A stretch of DNA of 64,000 nt from Starkeya sp. ORNL1 (GCF_012971745.1 NZ_CP048834.1:1922001-1986000), one strand, 5' to 3'. Counted from the stretch's first letter, positions 25,824-35,840 are shown. A program made the numbers and translations. Notes: generated from the sequence alone by a model not told the origin.

Positions 25824-25925
25824 GTCATCCCGGACGGCCGTCAGGCCGATCCGGGATCGCAAGAAGGTGAAGTGCGGGACTTTCACGCGATCCCGGCTCT
25901 GCGCTTCGCTTCGGCCGGGATGACG
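25824..25925. repeat. family B palindromic repeat, copy 3
   Basis: The inner palindrome is shorter (AAGGTGAAGTGCGGGACTTTC). It lies between the convergent ftsK and a small membrane-protein gene. Confidence 0.92.
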
Positions 25926-25940
25926 GTCGTGGTGGTCCCC

Positions 25941-26264
25941 TCACATGTGCACCATCCACATCGCGAAGGTCAGCATCAGTCCGCCGGCCACCAACATCCA
26001 CACCGCCTGCACGCGGTGCCGCCGGCGCCGCGCGGCATCCGGCTCGCCGGAATGATCCCGCCCCCGCTCGTCGGCCACCGGCGCCTCCAGCGTGCCGCCA
26101 ATGAGCTCGGTGCGGCTTGCCAGTTCCAGCTCCTCGCGCGTGGGCGGCGTGCCGGCGGCTTCGTCGTCGGTGCCGAGCGGGGCGGCGGCGGGATCGGAGA
26201 AGGCAACCTTGTCGCCCCCGCGACCGGAATCGATGTCGTGGCGCAGGCGGTCAGCGCTCGGCAT
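25941..26264 (-). CDS. small single-span membrane protein of unknown function
   Basis: Protein of 107 residues. The first 75 are hydrophilic and acidic, followed by an arginine cluster (ARRRRHRVQ) and one C-terminal membrane helix (AVWMLVAGGLMLTFAMWMV). GGAGGAGAGGACA precedes the ATG, which lies inside the 3' end of the MgtC gene (14-bp overlap), so the two are probably co-translated. I do not recognise a family. Confidence 0.72.
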   Translation of the reverse strand: MPSADRLRHDIDSGRGGDKVAFSDPAAAPLGTDDEAAGTPPTREELELASRTELIGGTLEAPVADERGRDHSGEPDAARRRRHRVQAVWMLVAGGLMLTFAMWMVHM

Positions 26265-26808
26265 TGTCCTCTCCTCCCGGCGCTGGTTCGCGCGCGCTCT
26301 CCCTCTTCCGCAACGTTTCCCCCGCGCGGGTGTTCCCTTCCTCCCGCCGCTCGCCGGCAATGCTCTCCACCAGCCGCTCCAGCGGCTTCACCAGGCTGAG
26401 CAGCAGCACCGTCATGAAGGCGCCGAGGAAAATCAGATGCCAGTCGGCGAGCGCGCAGGCGATGCCGAGCGCCGCCGTCACCCACACCGTCGCCGCCGTG
26501 GTGAGGCCGTGCACCTTGCGCCCGGCGGGATCGCGCAGCACCACGCCGGCGCCGACAAAGCCGATGCCGGTCAGTACACCCTGAAGAATGCCCTGCACCA
26601 CGCGGCTGGTGGCGTCCGGATGCTGGGCGATGCCGTCGACGCGCAGCGCGGTGAGCGACACCAGGGTCGCGCCCATGCACACCAGCCCCAGCGTGCGCAT
26701 GCCGGTCGGCTTGCCATGCAGGTCGCGATTGATGCCGATGCCCATGCCGATCACCGCCGCCGCCAGCAGGCGCAGCACGGCTTCGATATCGGCGTCGCTC
26801 AGAAACAT
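26251..26808 (-). CDS. MgtC/SapB-family inner-membrane protein
   Basis: Polytopic membrane protein of 185 residues with the family signature: IGMGIGINRDLHGKPTGMRT in the first loop, then helices through LVCMGATLVSLTAL, GVLTGIGFVGAGVVL and TTAATVWVTAALGIACAL. The hydrophilic 35-residue tail is arginine/glutamate-rich. MgtC proteins modulate membrane potential, phosphate or magnesium homeostasis rather than acting as simple Mg2+ pumps. The start was placed at MFLSDADIE because the upstream frame is arginine-rich shadow. Confidence 0.9.
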   Translation of the reverse strand: MFLSDADIEAVLRLLAAAVIGMGIGINRDLHGKPTGMRTLGLVCMGATLVSLTALRVDGIAQHPDATSRVVQGILQGVLTGIGFVGAGVVLRDPAGRKVHGLTTAATVWVTAALGIACALADWHLIFLGAFMTVLLLSLVKPLERLVESIAGERREEGNTRAGETLRKRESAREPAPGGEDNAER

Positions 26809-26983
26809 GTTCCGGTCCTCATTGCCATCGCGCGATACCGGCGGCGCCCCGGGCTCAACCGGCCTGTACCGCGCAGGTTCCGCAGCGGCATGGAACGAAC
26901 TGGCCCCTTCCCGTTCCGCACTGCGGCGATTAGGTATGCGCCGACACCTTCGTTCGCACCATCCACTTGCAAAGGTCCGCCCC

Positions 26984-28432
26984 ATGAGCAGCCCCGCCAG
27001 CTTCCCCGACGTCCAGCTTTACATTGACGGCACCTGGCGCGGAGGCAGTGCCCATGCGGGCGATCCGATCCTCAATCCGGCCACCGAGGAGAAGATCGGC
27101 ACCGTTGCCCATGCCAGCCGCGAGGACCTCGACGCCGCGCTGGCCGCTGCCGAAAAAGGCTTCCAGGTGTGGCGCCGGGTCTCCGCCCACGAGCGCTACA
27201 AGCTGATGCGCAAGGCCGCCGAAATCCTGCGCGGACGCGCCAATGAAGTCGCCCGCATCATGACCATGGAGCAGGGCAAGCCGCTGCCGGAAGCGCTGAT
27301 GGAGACCCAGGCCGCCGCCGACACCATCGACTGGTTCGCCGAGGAAGCCCGCCGGCAATATGGCCGGCTGATCCCCGCCCGCGCGGACAATGTCGAGCAG
27401 CTCGTGGTGCGCGAGCCGGTCGGCCCGGTCGCCGCCTTCACGCCCTGGAATTTCCCGATCAACCAGGCGGTGCGCAAGGTCTCGGCCGCGCTGGCCGCCG
27501 GCTGCTCGATCATCCTCAAGGGCCCGGAAGAGACCCCGGCGAGCTGCGCCGCGCTGGTGAAGGCCTATGAGGAGGCCGGGCTCCCGCCGGGCGTCTTGAA
27601 CCTCGTGTTCGGCGTGCCGGGCGAGATCTCCGAGTACCTCATCCCGCACCCGATCATCCGCAAGATCTCCTTCACCGGCTCGACCGTGGTCGGCAAGAAG
27701 CTGGCGGCGCTGGCCGGCGCGCACATGAAGCGCGTCACCATGGAGCTCGGCGGCCATGCCCCGGCGGTGGTGTTCGAGGATGCCGATGTCGATCTCGCGG
27801 TGAAGCTCTTGTCCGGCGCCAAGTTCCGCAATGCCGGCCAGGTCTGCGTCTCCCCCACCCGCCTCTTGGTGCACGAGACGCTCTATGACCGTTTCGTCGA
27901 CGGCTTCACCGAGGCGACGAAGCAGATCAAGGTCGGCAACGGCCTGGAGGATGGCGTGCGCATGGGCCCGCTGGCCAATCACCGCCGGGTCGAGGCCATG
28001 GAAGCGCTGACCGCCGACGCGCTTGCGAACGGCGCCAAGCTCACCACCGGCGGCGAGCGGATCGGCAACAAGGGCTATTTCTTCCAGCCGACCGTGCTGA
28101 CCGGCGTGCCGCTGTCGGCGCGCATCATGAATGAGGAGCCGTTCGGCCCGGTGGTGCCGATCTCGCCCTTCTCCAGCCGCGACGCGGTGATTGCCGAAGC
28201 CAACCGCCTGCCGTACGGCCTCGCCGCCTATGCCTATACGCGCTCGGCCGCCAACGCGACCGAGTTCGGCCGCCGGGTGGAGAGCGGCATGGTCTCGATC
28301 AACCATCACGGCCTCGCTCTTCCCGAGACGCCGTTCGGCGGCATCAAGGATTCCGGCTACGGCTCGGAAGGCGGCACCGAGGCGATGGAAGCCTATGTGA
28401 ACACCAAGTTCGTCACCACCGCGGGGCTGTGA
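26984..28432 (+). CDS. NAD(P)-dependent aldehyde dehydrogenase, succinate-semialdehyde type
   Basis: Aldehyde dehydrogenase of 482 residues, oxidising an aldehyde to its acid. Key features: WNFPINQAVRKVSAALAAGC nucleotide-binding region, FTGSTVVGKKL, general base glutamate in TMELGGHAP, nucleophile cysteine in NAGQVCVSPTR and EEPFGPVVPI. Overall similarity is to GabD-like succinate-semialdehyde and related NAD enzymes, but substrate specificity cannot be read from sequence. It is divergent from mgtC and separated from the IS element by a split family B repeat. Confidence 0.88.
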   Translation: MSSPASFPDVQLYIDGTWRGGSAHAGDPILNPATEEKIGTVAHASREDLDAALAAAEKGFQVWRRVSAHERYKLMRKAAEILRGRANEVARIMTMEQGKPLPEALMETQAAADTIDWFAEEARRQYGRLIPARADNVEQLVVREPVGPVAAFTPWNFPINQAVRKVSAALAAGCSIILKGPEETPASCAALVKAYEEAGLPPGVLNLVFGVPGEISEYLIPHPIIRKISFTGSTVVGKKLAALAGAHMKRVTMELGGHAPAVVFEDADVDLAVKLLSGAKFRNAGQVCVSPTRLLVHETLYDRFVDGFTEATKQIKVGNGLEDGVRMGPLANHRRVEAMEALTADALANGAKLTTGGERIGNKGYFFQPTVLTGVPLSARIMNEEPFGPVVPISPFSSRDAVIAEANRLPYGLAAYAYTRSAANATEFGRRVESGMVSINHHGLALPETPFGGIKDSGYGSEGGTEAMEAYVNTKFVTTAGL

Positions 28433-28446
28433 GCGTCCCAACAGGC

Positions 28447-28546
28447 GTCATCCCGGCCGAAGCCCGCAGGGCGTAGAGCCGGGATCGCGCGAAGTCCCGC
28501 GCAACACCTTCCTACGATCCCGGATCGGCCTTCGGCCGTCCGGGAT
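28447..28546. repeat. family B palindromic repeat, copy 4, split at its right end by an IS110 element
   Basis: The repeat is complete up to GTCCGGGAT (28538-28546), where the IS begins. Its missing last bases (GACG) are found on the other side of the element at 29722, so joining the flanks restores the canonical GGGATGACG end. Confidence 0.9.
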
Positions 28547-28564
28547 TGTCTGTTGGAGATGATG

Positions 28565-28570
28565 CATTGT
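28565..28570 (+). promoter_or_regulatory. possible junction promoter -10 element for the bridge RNA
   Basis: In the excised circle the right end joins the left end. TTGATT then spans the junction and CATTGT at 28565 follows after a 17-bp gap, placing the start of transcription just before the first RNA hairpin at 28585. The -10 match is weak (3 of 6), so this is only positional support. Confidence 0.35.
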
Positions 28571-28576
28571 GGTGTT

Positions 28577-28746
28577 GGCCGGAAGCAGATCCGGGGCCGG
28601 CCAGCCCCGGATCTGCGCCCGCCGCTGCGGCCGTTCTGGGATCGGGCGATACGCCCGTCGTCATCAAGGTCCGGCGGCGGGCCGGCTTCGTGTGCTTGTT
28701 GACTTGACTGGGCCGCGCGAGCGCGCCCGCAGACAATCCGAAGCCG
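28577..28746 (+). ncRNA. IS110 bridge RNA with target and donor guide loops
   Basis: Three structures follow each other. (1) A perfect 13-bp hairpin, GCAGATCCGGGGC at 28585 with its complement ending at 28616. (2) A target loop closed by GCCCGCCG (28617-28624) with CGGCGGGC (28675-28682): it holds TCTGGGAT (28635-28642), a CGGGCG-ATA-CGCCCG hairpin and TCGTCATC (28658-28665). The first guide matches the left target TCCGGGAT with one G-U wobble, and the second is the exact complement of GATGACGA on the right. (3) A donor loop closed by CGGCTTCG (28683-28690) with CGAAGCCG (28739-28746): it holds TGACTTGA (28700-28707), identical to the right IS end at 29713-29720, and CAGACAATC (28730-28738), complementary to GATTGTCTG at the left end. 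The end of the RNA upstream of 28585 is approximate. Confidence 0.85.
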
Positions 28747-28755
28747 AGCGAGATC

Positions 28756-29715
28756 ATGCCTCAACCCATCCCGCCGGCCAATGCCGGCCTGCGCATCCTG
28801 GGCGCCGATGTCGCCAAGGGCAGCATCGTCTTCCATGACGACCAAACCGGCCGCAGCTGGAGCGCGGCCAACACCCCCGAGAGCCTGGGCGCGGCGCTGG
28901 CGCCCTACGCCGGCTATGACTGGCTGATTTGCGAGACCACTGGCGGCTACGAGCGCGCGCTGCTCGAGACGGCGGCCGCGGTGGGCTTGCCGGCCGCCCG
29001 CGTGGACGCCGCCCAGGCGAAGGCCTTCATCGCCTCCCATGGCGGACGCGCCAAGACCGACCGGATCGACGCCGCCTGGTTGAGCCGGTACGGCCGCGAA
29101 CGCGCCGCCACCCTGACGCCCTGGCAAGTGCCCAGCCGCGAACGCGAAGCCTTCGCCGCACGGCTGCGCCATCGTCAGGATCTGCTGGCCCAGCGCACCC
29201 AGGCCAAGAACCGGCGCGGCGCTCCAGGCGCCGAGCCGCTCCATCAATTGCTGGATCGGCAGATCCACTTCCTCACCAGCCAGATCGCCGAGATCGACCG
29301 CCTCATGGCCGAGCAACTCGACGCCGACCCCGACCTGGCGCGCCACGAGCAGATCCTGCGCGCCATCCCGGGCATCGGCCCGGTCGCCGCCCGCACCCTC
29401 ATCGCCCTGCTGCCCGAACTCGGCCGGCTCGGCCCCAAACAGGCCGCCAGCCTCGCCGGCCTCGCTCCCCATCCCAGAGATTCCGGATCCGCCCGAAAAT
29501 ACCGAAGAATGACCGGCGGCCGCGCAGCCCTGCGCCCCGTGCTCTTCATGGCGGCGCTCTCCGCTGCACGCGCCCACCCAGCCTTGAGCGCCGTCTACCA
29601 GCGCCTCACCGCCGCTGGAAAACCAAAGCGCCTCGCCATCGCCGCTGTCGCGCGAAAGCTCGTCGTCATCGCCAACGCTACCCTGCGAGACGCTCAAATC
29701 CCTCAGCCAAACTGA
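28756..29715 (+). CDS. IS110-family transposase (RNA-guided recombinase)
   Basis: Recombinase of 319 residues, full length for the family. The N-terminal RuvC-like DEDD domain shows D in ILGADVAKGS, E in LICETTGGYE and the K-T-D-R-I-D-A pair. The C-terminal Transposase_20 domain shows RAIPGIGPVAARTLIALLPE, and the serine of DSGSARKYRRMTGG is a candidate nucleophile. An arginine-rich linker connects the two. It begins 9 bp after the bridge RNA's last stem and stops 6 bp before the right end of the element. No frameshift or internal stop is present. Confidence 0.93.
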   Translation: MPQPIPPANAGLRILGADVAKGSIVFHDDQTGRSWSAANTPESLGAALAPYAGYDWLICETTGGYERALLETAAAVGLPAARVDAAQAKAFIASHGGRAKTDRIDAAWLSRYGRERAATLTPWQVPSREREAFAARLRHRQDLLAQRTQAKNRRGAPGAEPLHQLLDRQIHFLTSQIAEIDRLMAEQLDADPDLARHEQILRAIPGIGPVAARTLIALLPELGRLGPKQAASLAGLAPHPRDSGSARKYRRMTGGRAALRPVLFMAALSAARAHPALSAVYQRLTAAGKPKRLAIAAVARKLVVIANATLRDAQIPQPN

Positions 29716-29763
29716 CTTGATGACGATGATGGGTGGGTGGGACAAGGGGTTGCCCTGCTTAAA

Positions 29764-29859
29764 CATCCTTCGAGGCTCGCTTCGCGAGCACCTCAGGATG
29801 ACGTTGCGTTCTAACCACGTCATCCTGAGGTGCCGGCCAAAGGCCGGCCTCGAAGGATG
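29764..29859. repeat. family A palindromic repeat, copy 6
   Basis: Tips TCGCTTCGCGA and CGGCCAAAGGCCG. It lies 42 bp right of the IS110 end, and its last bases (GAAGGATGCTGAAG) run up to the next gene's start region. Confidence 0.93.
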
Positions 29860-29877
29860 CTGAAGCAGAGCCACCCC

Positions 29878-31122
29878 ATGCACGCCCCGGACACCACCCC
29901 TCCCCGCCCCATACGAGACAAGCTCTCGCTGAAAGCCGCCCGCCGCATCGCGCTGGCCGCGCAGGGTTTCGGCGGCGAGCGCGTGGCGGAGCACAGCGGC
30001 TTCGCGCAGATGCGGCGCATGGTGGAGCGGCTCGGCCTCCTGCAGATCGACTCCGTCAACGTCCTGGTCCGCTCGCACTATCTGCCGCTCTATTCGCGGC
30101 TCGGCCCCTACCCCACTGCCCGGCTCGACGCCGCCGCGCTCGGGCGCAAGCGCAACCTGTTCGAATATTGGGGCCACGAGGCCTCGCTGCTCCCGGTCGC
30201 CACCTATCCGCTGCTGCGCTGGCGCATGGAGCGGGCCAAGCAGGGCGTCGGCATCTATGGCGGGCTGGCGCGCTTTGCCCGCGAGCAGCGCCCCTTCCTC
30301 GATGCCGTGCTGGCCGAGATCCGCGCACGCGGCCCGCTCAGCGCCGGCGAGCTCACGGATGGCGGGCGCGGCGAAGGCGGCTGGTGGGGCTGGAGCGACG
30401 GCAAGAGCGCGGTGGAATATCTGTTCTGGGCCGGCGAGGTCACCACTGCCGAACGCCGCGGCTTCGAGCGGGTCTATGATCTGCCGGAGCGGGTGCTGCC
30501 GCATGAGGTGCTGGCGGCCCCGGTGCCCACAGTGGAAGAAGCGCAGCGCCAGCTGCTGCTGATCTCGGCACGCGCGCTCGGCGTCGGCACCGAATTCGAC
30601 CTGCGCGATTATTTCCGGCTCGAGGTTGCCGACACCAAGGCCCGGCTCGCCGAGCTGGTGGAAGCCGGCGCGCTCGTCCCCGTCAACGTCGAGGGCTGGC
30701 GCAATCCGGCCTATCTCGACCCCAATGCGCGCATCCCCCGCCGCATCGAGGCGCATGCGCTGCTCTCGCCGTTCGACTCGCTGATCTTCGAGCGCGCGCG
30801 CACCGAGCGGCTGTTCGAGTTCCACTACCGCCTCGCCTTCTACACCCCGGCGGACAAGCGCTCGCACGGCTATTACGTCATGCCGTTCCTGATGGGCGAC
30901 CGCCTGGTGGCGCGGCTCGACATGAAGGCCGAACGCGCCGCCTCCACGCTGTCGGTGCCGGCGGCGCATCTGGAAGACGGCATCGCGCCGGGTCCGGTGG
31001 CCGAGGCGCTGGCGAGCGAGTTGCGGCTGCTGGCGGGGTGGCTGGGGCTGGAGAAGGTGCGGATCGGGGGCGAGGGTGATCTGGCGGGGGCGCTCAAGGA
31101 AGCAGTTGGGCCTTCTGCTTGA
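29878..31122 (+). CDS. winged-helix DNA glycosylase, YcaQ/AlkX family
   Basis: HTH_42-type protein of 414 residues related to E. coli YcaQ, a glycosylase that unhooks interstrand DNA crosslinks. The catalytic Q-x-D motif of the YcaQ branch is visible in GLLQIDSVNV (about residue 56), followed by the typical RSHYLPLYSRLGPY. Further conserved pieces are NLFEYWGHEASLLP and LLSPFDSLIFERARTERLF. The chosen Met at 29878 begins the MHAPDTTP sequence; an in-frame ATG seven codons earlier belongs to the flanking repeat. Confidence 0.87.
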   Translation: MHAPDTTPPRPIRDKLSLKAARRIALAAQGFGGERVAEHSGFAQMRRMVERLGLLQIDSVNVLVRSHYLPLYSRLGPYPTARLDAAALGRKRNLFEYWGHEASLLPVATYPLLRWRMERAKQGVGIYGGLARFAREQRPFLDAVLAEIRARGPLSAGELTDGGRGEGGWWGWSDGKSAVEYLFWAGEVTTAERRGFERVYDLPERVLPHEVLAAPVPTVEEAQRQLLLISARALGVGTEFDLRDYFRLEVADTKARLAELVEAGALVPVNVEGWRNPAYLDPNARIPRRIEAHALLSPFDSLIFERARTERLFEFHYRLAFYTPADKRSHGYYVMPFLMGDRLVARLDMKAERAASTLSVPAAHLEDGIAPGPVAEALASELRLLAGWLGLEKVRIGGEGDLAGALKEAVGPSA

Positions 31123-31123
31123 A

Positions 31124-31222
31124 CATCCTTCGAGGCTCGCTTCACTCGCACCTCAGGATGACGTCGCTCCTATATAGAACCACGTCATCCTGAGGTGCCG
31201 CCGGAGGCGGCCTCGAAGGATA
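31124..31222. repeat. family A palindromic repeat, copy 7
   Basis: Begins 1 bp after the glycosylase stop codon. The right terminus reads GAAGGATAC instead of GAAGGATGC. Confidence 0.92.
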
Positions 31223-31284
31223 CCCACCCCGAGCAACACTCCCAAAACTCGCCCCGCCCCTCCTCCTGTGCTTCCCTCACCCTC

Positions 31285-32604
31285 ATGAACCAGACCGCCC
31301 GCCCCGCGATTCGCCTGCCCTCGCCGCCGTCCGTCCCGGACGACGCCTTCGCGGGCCCGCTCTCCTTCGTGCGCGAAGGGGCGCCGCTGATCATGGTGCT
31401 GGGTGGCGCCGGCACGGGGAAGACCACCTTCCTCCATGCGCTGCGCCGCCTCGGCGGGGCCAAGCAGGCATTCCTGGCGCCGACCGGCGTTGCCGCCTTG
31501 CAGCTCGGCGGGCAGACCATCCACTCTTTCTTCGGCCTGCCGCCGCGCCTGCTCGATCCAACGGAAGTGAAGCCGCGCGCGCAGCGCAAGGCAATCCTGA
31601 AGAAACTGGAGCGGCTTGTCATCGACGAGATCTCCATGGTGCGCGCCGACGTGCTCGATGCGGTGGACCGCTGCCTGCGCCTCGCCCGCGGCAATCCCGA
31701 GCCGTTCGGCGGCGTGCAGATCGTCCTCGTCGGCGACTTCCTGCAATTGCCGCCGGTGGTGCCGAATGCCGAGCGCGAGATGCTCGGCCATATGGGCTAT
31801 GAGGGCCCGTTCGCCTTCGATGCGCAGGTGCTGCGCGAGGTCGACATCACCCGCCTGCCCTTCACCCAGGTGTGGCGACAGACCGACGACTATTTCATCA
31901 CCCAGCTCGCCAATCTGCGCGCCGGCCGCCATGTCGAGGAAGCGGTGGCGGGGATCAACGACGCCAGCCACCGCCCGCACCGGCAGGGCCGCATCCCGGT
32001 GGTGCTGGCCCCGACCAATGCCCGCGTCGACGCCTATAATCGCCATGGCATGGAAGGGCTCACCGAGGCCGGGCGCATCTATGGCGGCGTCAGCCAGGGC
32101 GAGTTCGACCTTGCCAATGACCGCCTCCCGGTGCCGGAGACGCTGGTGCTGAAGACCGGCGCCCGTGTCATGGCGGTGCGCAACGATCCAGAGAAGCAAT
32201 GGGTGAACGGCTCGGTCGGCACTGTGATCGGCCTCGCCCCGGACCGTGCTTATGTGCGGCTCGACACCGGCAACACCGTCGAGGTGGAGCGGGTGAGCTG
32301 GGAGCGCATCCGCTATGATTGGGACGAGGCCGGCGCCAAGATCGCCGCCAAGGTGGTCGGCACCTATTCGCAGCTTCCCCTGGTGCCCGCATGGGCGGTG
32401 ACGGTGCACAAGGCGCAGGGCCTGACGTTGGACGACGCCCGCATCGATTTCGACAGCGGCGCCTTCGCCGCCGGCCAGGCCTATGTCGCGCTGTCCCGCG
32501 CCCGCTCGCTGGAAGGGCTGTCGCTGGCCCGTCCGCTGCGCGCCGGCGACATCCGCATCGACCGCCGGGTGGCGCGCTATGTGCTGGAGTTCGAGCGCGG
32601 CTGA
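31285..32604 (+). CDS. PIF1-like AAA+ ATPase/helicase
   Basis: Superfamily 1 DNA helicase of 439 residues. Walker A GGAGTGKTTFLHAL, motif Ia (FLAPTGVAALQLGGQTIHSF), Walker B/DEIS (LVIDEISMVRADVLD), motif III (QIVLVGDFLQLPPV), and near the C-terminus AVTVHKAQGLTLDDARID and QAYVALSRARSLEGL. These are the motifs of Pif1/RecD2-type 5'-3' helicases. The start at 31285 follows a repeat; the frame is open upstream only because the repeat has no stops. A role in replication-fork or recombination repair is likely, consistent with the glycosylase gene next door. Confidence 0.9.
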   Translation: MNQTARPAIRLPSPPSVPDDAFAGPLSFVREGAPLIMVLGGAGTGKTTFLHALRRLGGAKQAFLAPTGVAALQLGGQTIHSFFGLPPRLLDPTEVKPRAQRKAILKKLERLVIDEISMVRADVLDAVDRCLRLARGNPEPFGGVQIVLVGDFLQLPPVVPNAEREMLGHMGYEGPFAFDAQVLREVDITRLPFTQVWRQTDDYFITQLANLRAGRHVEEAVAGINDASHRPHRQGRIPVVLAPTNARVDAYNRHGMEGLTEAGRIYGGVSQGEFDLANDRLPVPETLVLKTGARVMAVRNDPEKQWVNGSVGTVIGLAPDRAYVRLDTGNTVEVERVSWERIRYDWDEAGAKIAAKVVGTYSQLPLVPAWAVTVHKAQGLTLDDARIDFDSGAFAAGQAYVALSRARSLEGLSLARPLRAGDIRIDRRVARYVLEFERG

Positions 32605-32681
32605 TATACATATTGTAGTTGTGATATAATCGATATCCACAGCCGACGCTTTACATCGTCCAGTTTGCTGATAGATTATTG

Positions 32682-32867
32682 GTGTCTTTCATACGAGAGC
32701 GCCACGTGGAATCCACCGCCCGCCAGCCCCGCCGCCTCCGGCACGTCCTGATGTTCGCCCTCGCCTATGGCGCGATCGCGGCCGCCGTGCTGTTCGCGCG
32801 CCCGTTCGAGACGGCGCAGGCAGTGGATATGCAGGCCCCGCAACACGTGCAGGCAGGCGTCCAGTAG
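32682..32867 (+). CDS. small single-span membrane protein
   Basis: About 53-61 residues depending on whether GTG at 32682 or GTG at 32706 is used; both are possible and neither has a strong ribosome site. A basic N-terminus (RQPRRLRHV) precedes one hydrophobic helix (LMFALAYGAIAAAVLFA) and a short polar tail. The AT-rich 100 bp before it could be its promoter. No family recognised. Confidence 0.45.
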   Translation: MSFIRERHVESTARQPRRLRHVLMFALAYGAIAAAVLFARPFETAQAVDMQAPQHVQAGVQ

Positions 32868-32876
32868 CAACATACC

Positions 32877-32960
32877 GTCATCCTCGGGCTTGTCCCGAGG
32901 ATCTCGATTCCGGACAGCGCATCAGCGACCGAGATCCCCGGTACAAGGCCGGGGATGACG
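32877..32960. repeat. family C palindromic repeat, copy 4
   Basis: Subtype C2, sharing the GGACAGCGCATCAG centre with the copy at 15389. It lies between the small membrane protein and the Rrf2 gene. Confidence 0.88.
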
Positions 32961-33057
32961 GACGGACAACCCACCACTGGAAATTTACGGCATTATCCAT
33001 CATCTATGGGAGGATTGCCGCGCGACTCCCGCGCCGGCTGCTCGCCCAGATACGGAC

Positions 33058-33507
33058 ATGCTGACGAACAAAGGCAAATACGGGCTCAAGGCGATGCTGC
33101 ATCTCGCCTCGCTCGAGCCCGGCGGCACCGCCATGGGGGCGGAAATTGCCGCTGCCAACAACATCCCGAAGAAATTCCTCGACGCCATCCTGCTCGAACT
33201 GCGCAATGCCGGCATGCTGCGCTCGAAGAAGGGTCCCGGCGGCGGCTATGCGCTGGCGCGCACCCCGAAGGACATTCGCGTCGGCCTCATCATCCGCACC
33301 CTCGACGGCCCGCTGGCGCCGATCAATTGCGCCAGCAAGAGCGCCTATGTGCCGTGCGAGGATTGCGAGGATCTCGCCACCTGCGCGGTGCGCATCACCA
33401 TGAGCCGGGTGCGCGACGCCATGTCGGACATTCTCGACCGCATGACGCTGGAGGAGATGATGGTGTTCAGCCGCTCCAAGCACCCGGACCTGATGTACCA
33501 CATATGA
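33058..33507 (+). CDS. Rrf2-family transcriptional regulator with cysteine cluster
   Basis: Winged-helix regulator of 149 residues. The HTH is GYGL-type ([11 protein letters not shown] then [25 protein letters not shown]), followed by the [10 protein letters not shown] wing. Four cysteines (INC, VPC, EDC, ATC; about residues 98-117) could bind an iron-sulfur cluster, as in IscR and NsrR. Its stop overlaps the start of the methylglyoxal synthase gene (ATGA), so the pair is coupled. The sensed signal may be redox, iron or nitric oxide; sequence does not say which. Confidence 0.88.
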   Translation: MLTNKGKYGLKAMLHLASLEPGGTAMGAEIAAANNIPKKFLDAILLELRNAGMLRSKKGPGGGYALARTPKDIRVGLIIRTLDGPLAPINCASKSAYVPCEDCEDLATCAVRITMSRVRDAMSDILDRMTLEEMMVFSRSKHPDLMYHI

Positions 33508-33905
33508 GCGCCACGCTTGATGTGAGCGACGGCTTGGTCGGTCTTGTCGCCCATGACGAGAAGAAGGACGAGATGGTCGACTGGGCGGTGATGCACCGCT
33601 CAACCCTCGCCCGCTTCGGCATCGTGGCGACGGGCACCACCGGCGGGCGGGTGCTGGAGGCCTGCCCGGAACTGAACATCACCCGCCTGAAGAGCGGCCC
33701 GCTCGGCGGCGACCAGCAGATCGGCGCACTGATCGCCGAGGGTCGCATCAAGGCGCTGATCTTCTTCGTCGATCCCCTCACCGCCCAGCCGCACGATGTC
33801 GACGTGAAGGCGCTGATGCGGGTGGCGCTGGTCTACGACATCCCGATCGCGCTCAACCCGGCAACGGCGGAGATGGTGATTGCGGGGCTGCGGGCGGAGG
33901 GGTAG
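33504..33905 (+). CDS. mgsA: methylglyoxal synthase
   Basis: Converts dihydroxyacetone phosphate to methylglyoxal and phosphate, a bypass of lower glycolysis. The 133-residue protein is somewhat shorter than the roughly 150-residue E. coli enzyme at the N-terminus. It retains [15 protein letters not shown], the phosphate-binding ATGTTGGRV, the diagnostic [17 protein letters not shown] and the catalytic-region [14 protein letters not shown]. Translational coupling to an Rrf2 regulator is unusual and suggests that its expression follows a redox signal. Confidence 0.92.
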   Translation: MSATLDVSDGLVGLVAHDEKKDEMVDWAVMHRSTLARFGIVATGTTGGRVLEACPELNITRLKSGPLGGDQQIGALIAEGRIKALIFFVDPLTAQPHDVDVKALMRVALVYDIPIALNPATAEMVIAGLRAEG

Positions 33906-33917
33906 CTCGGGGGCGGG

Positions 33918-34014
33918 TATCCTTCGAGGCCGCCTGCGGCGGCACCTCAGGATGACGTGGTTCTTTTAAGCGCGACGTCATCCTGAGGTGCGAGCGCAGC
34001 GAGCCTCGAAGGAT
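33918..34014. repeat. family A palindromic repeat, copy 8
   Basis: Both termini carry TATCC/GGATA in place of CATCC/GGATG, a matched change that keeps the ends complementary. Confidence 0.92.
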
Positions 34015-34031
34015 ACCCGCCCCCGAACGCC

Positions 34032-35840
<1,809 letters not shown>

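Larger units (their letters stand above)
28547..29721 (+). mobile_element. intact IS110-family insertion sequence, about 1175 bp
   Basis: Both ends can be fixed because the element interrupts a known repeat: GGGAT, then the left end TGTCTGTTGG, and on the right CTGACTTGAT followed by GACG. The dinucleotide AT (28545-28546 and 29720-29721) is present at both junctions, as expected for the core of IS110 recombination, and there are no terminal inverted repeats or target duplication. The left non-coding end is long (209 bp, holding the bridge RNA) and the right end is only 6 bp after the transposase stop. That is the arrangement of the IS110 (not IS1111) group. The open frame is intact, so it may be active. 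Confidence 0.9.

Noticed and set aside
23381..25828. Antisense open frame of more than 800 codons opposite ftsK
   Set aside because: It mirrors a well-supported gene, lacks any recognisable domain and has the histidine/arginine/glycine-rich composition typical of a GC-rich shadow frame.
28393..30969. Long minus-strand open frame spanning the IS110 element and the glycosylase gene
   Set aside because: It crosses an insertion sequence, two repeats and two good genes on the other strand, so it cannot be a real coding unit.
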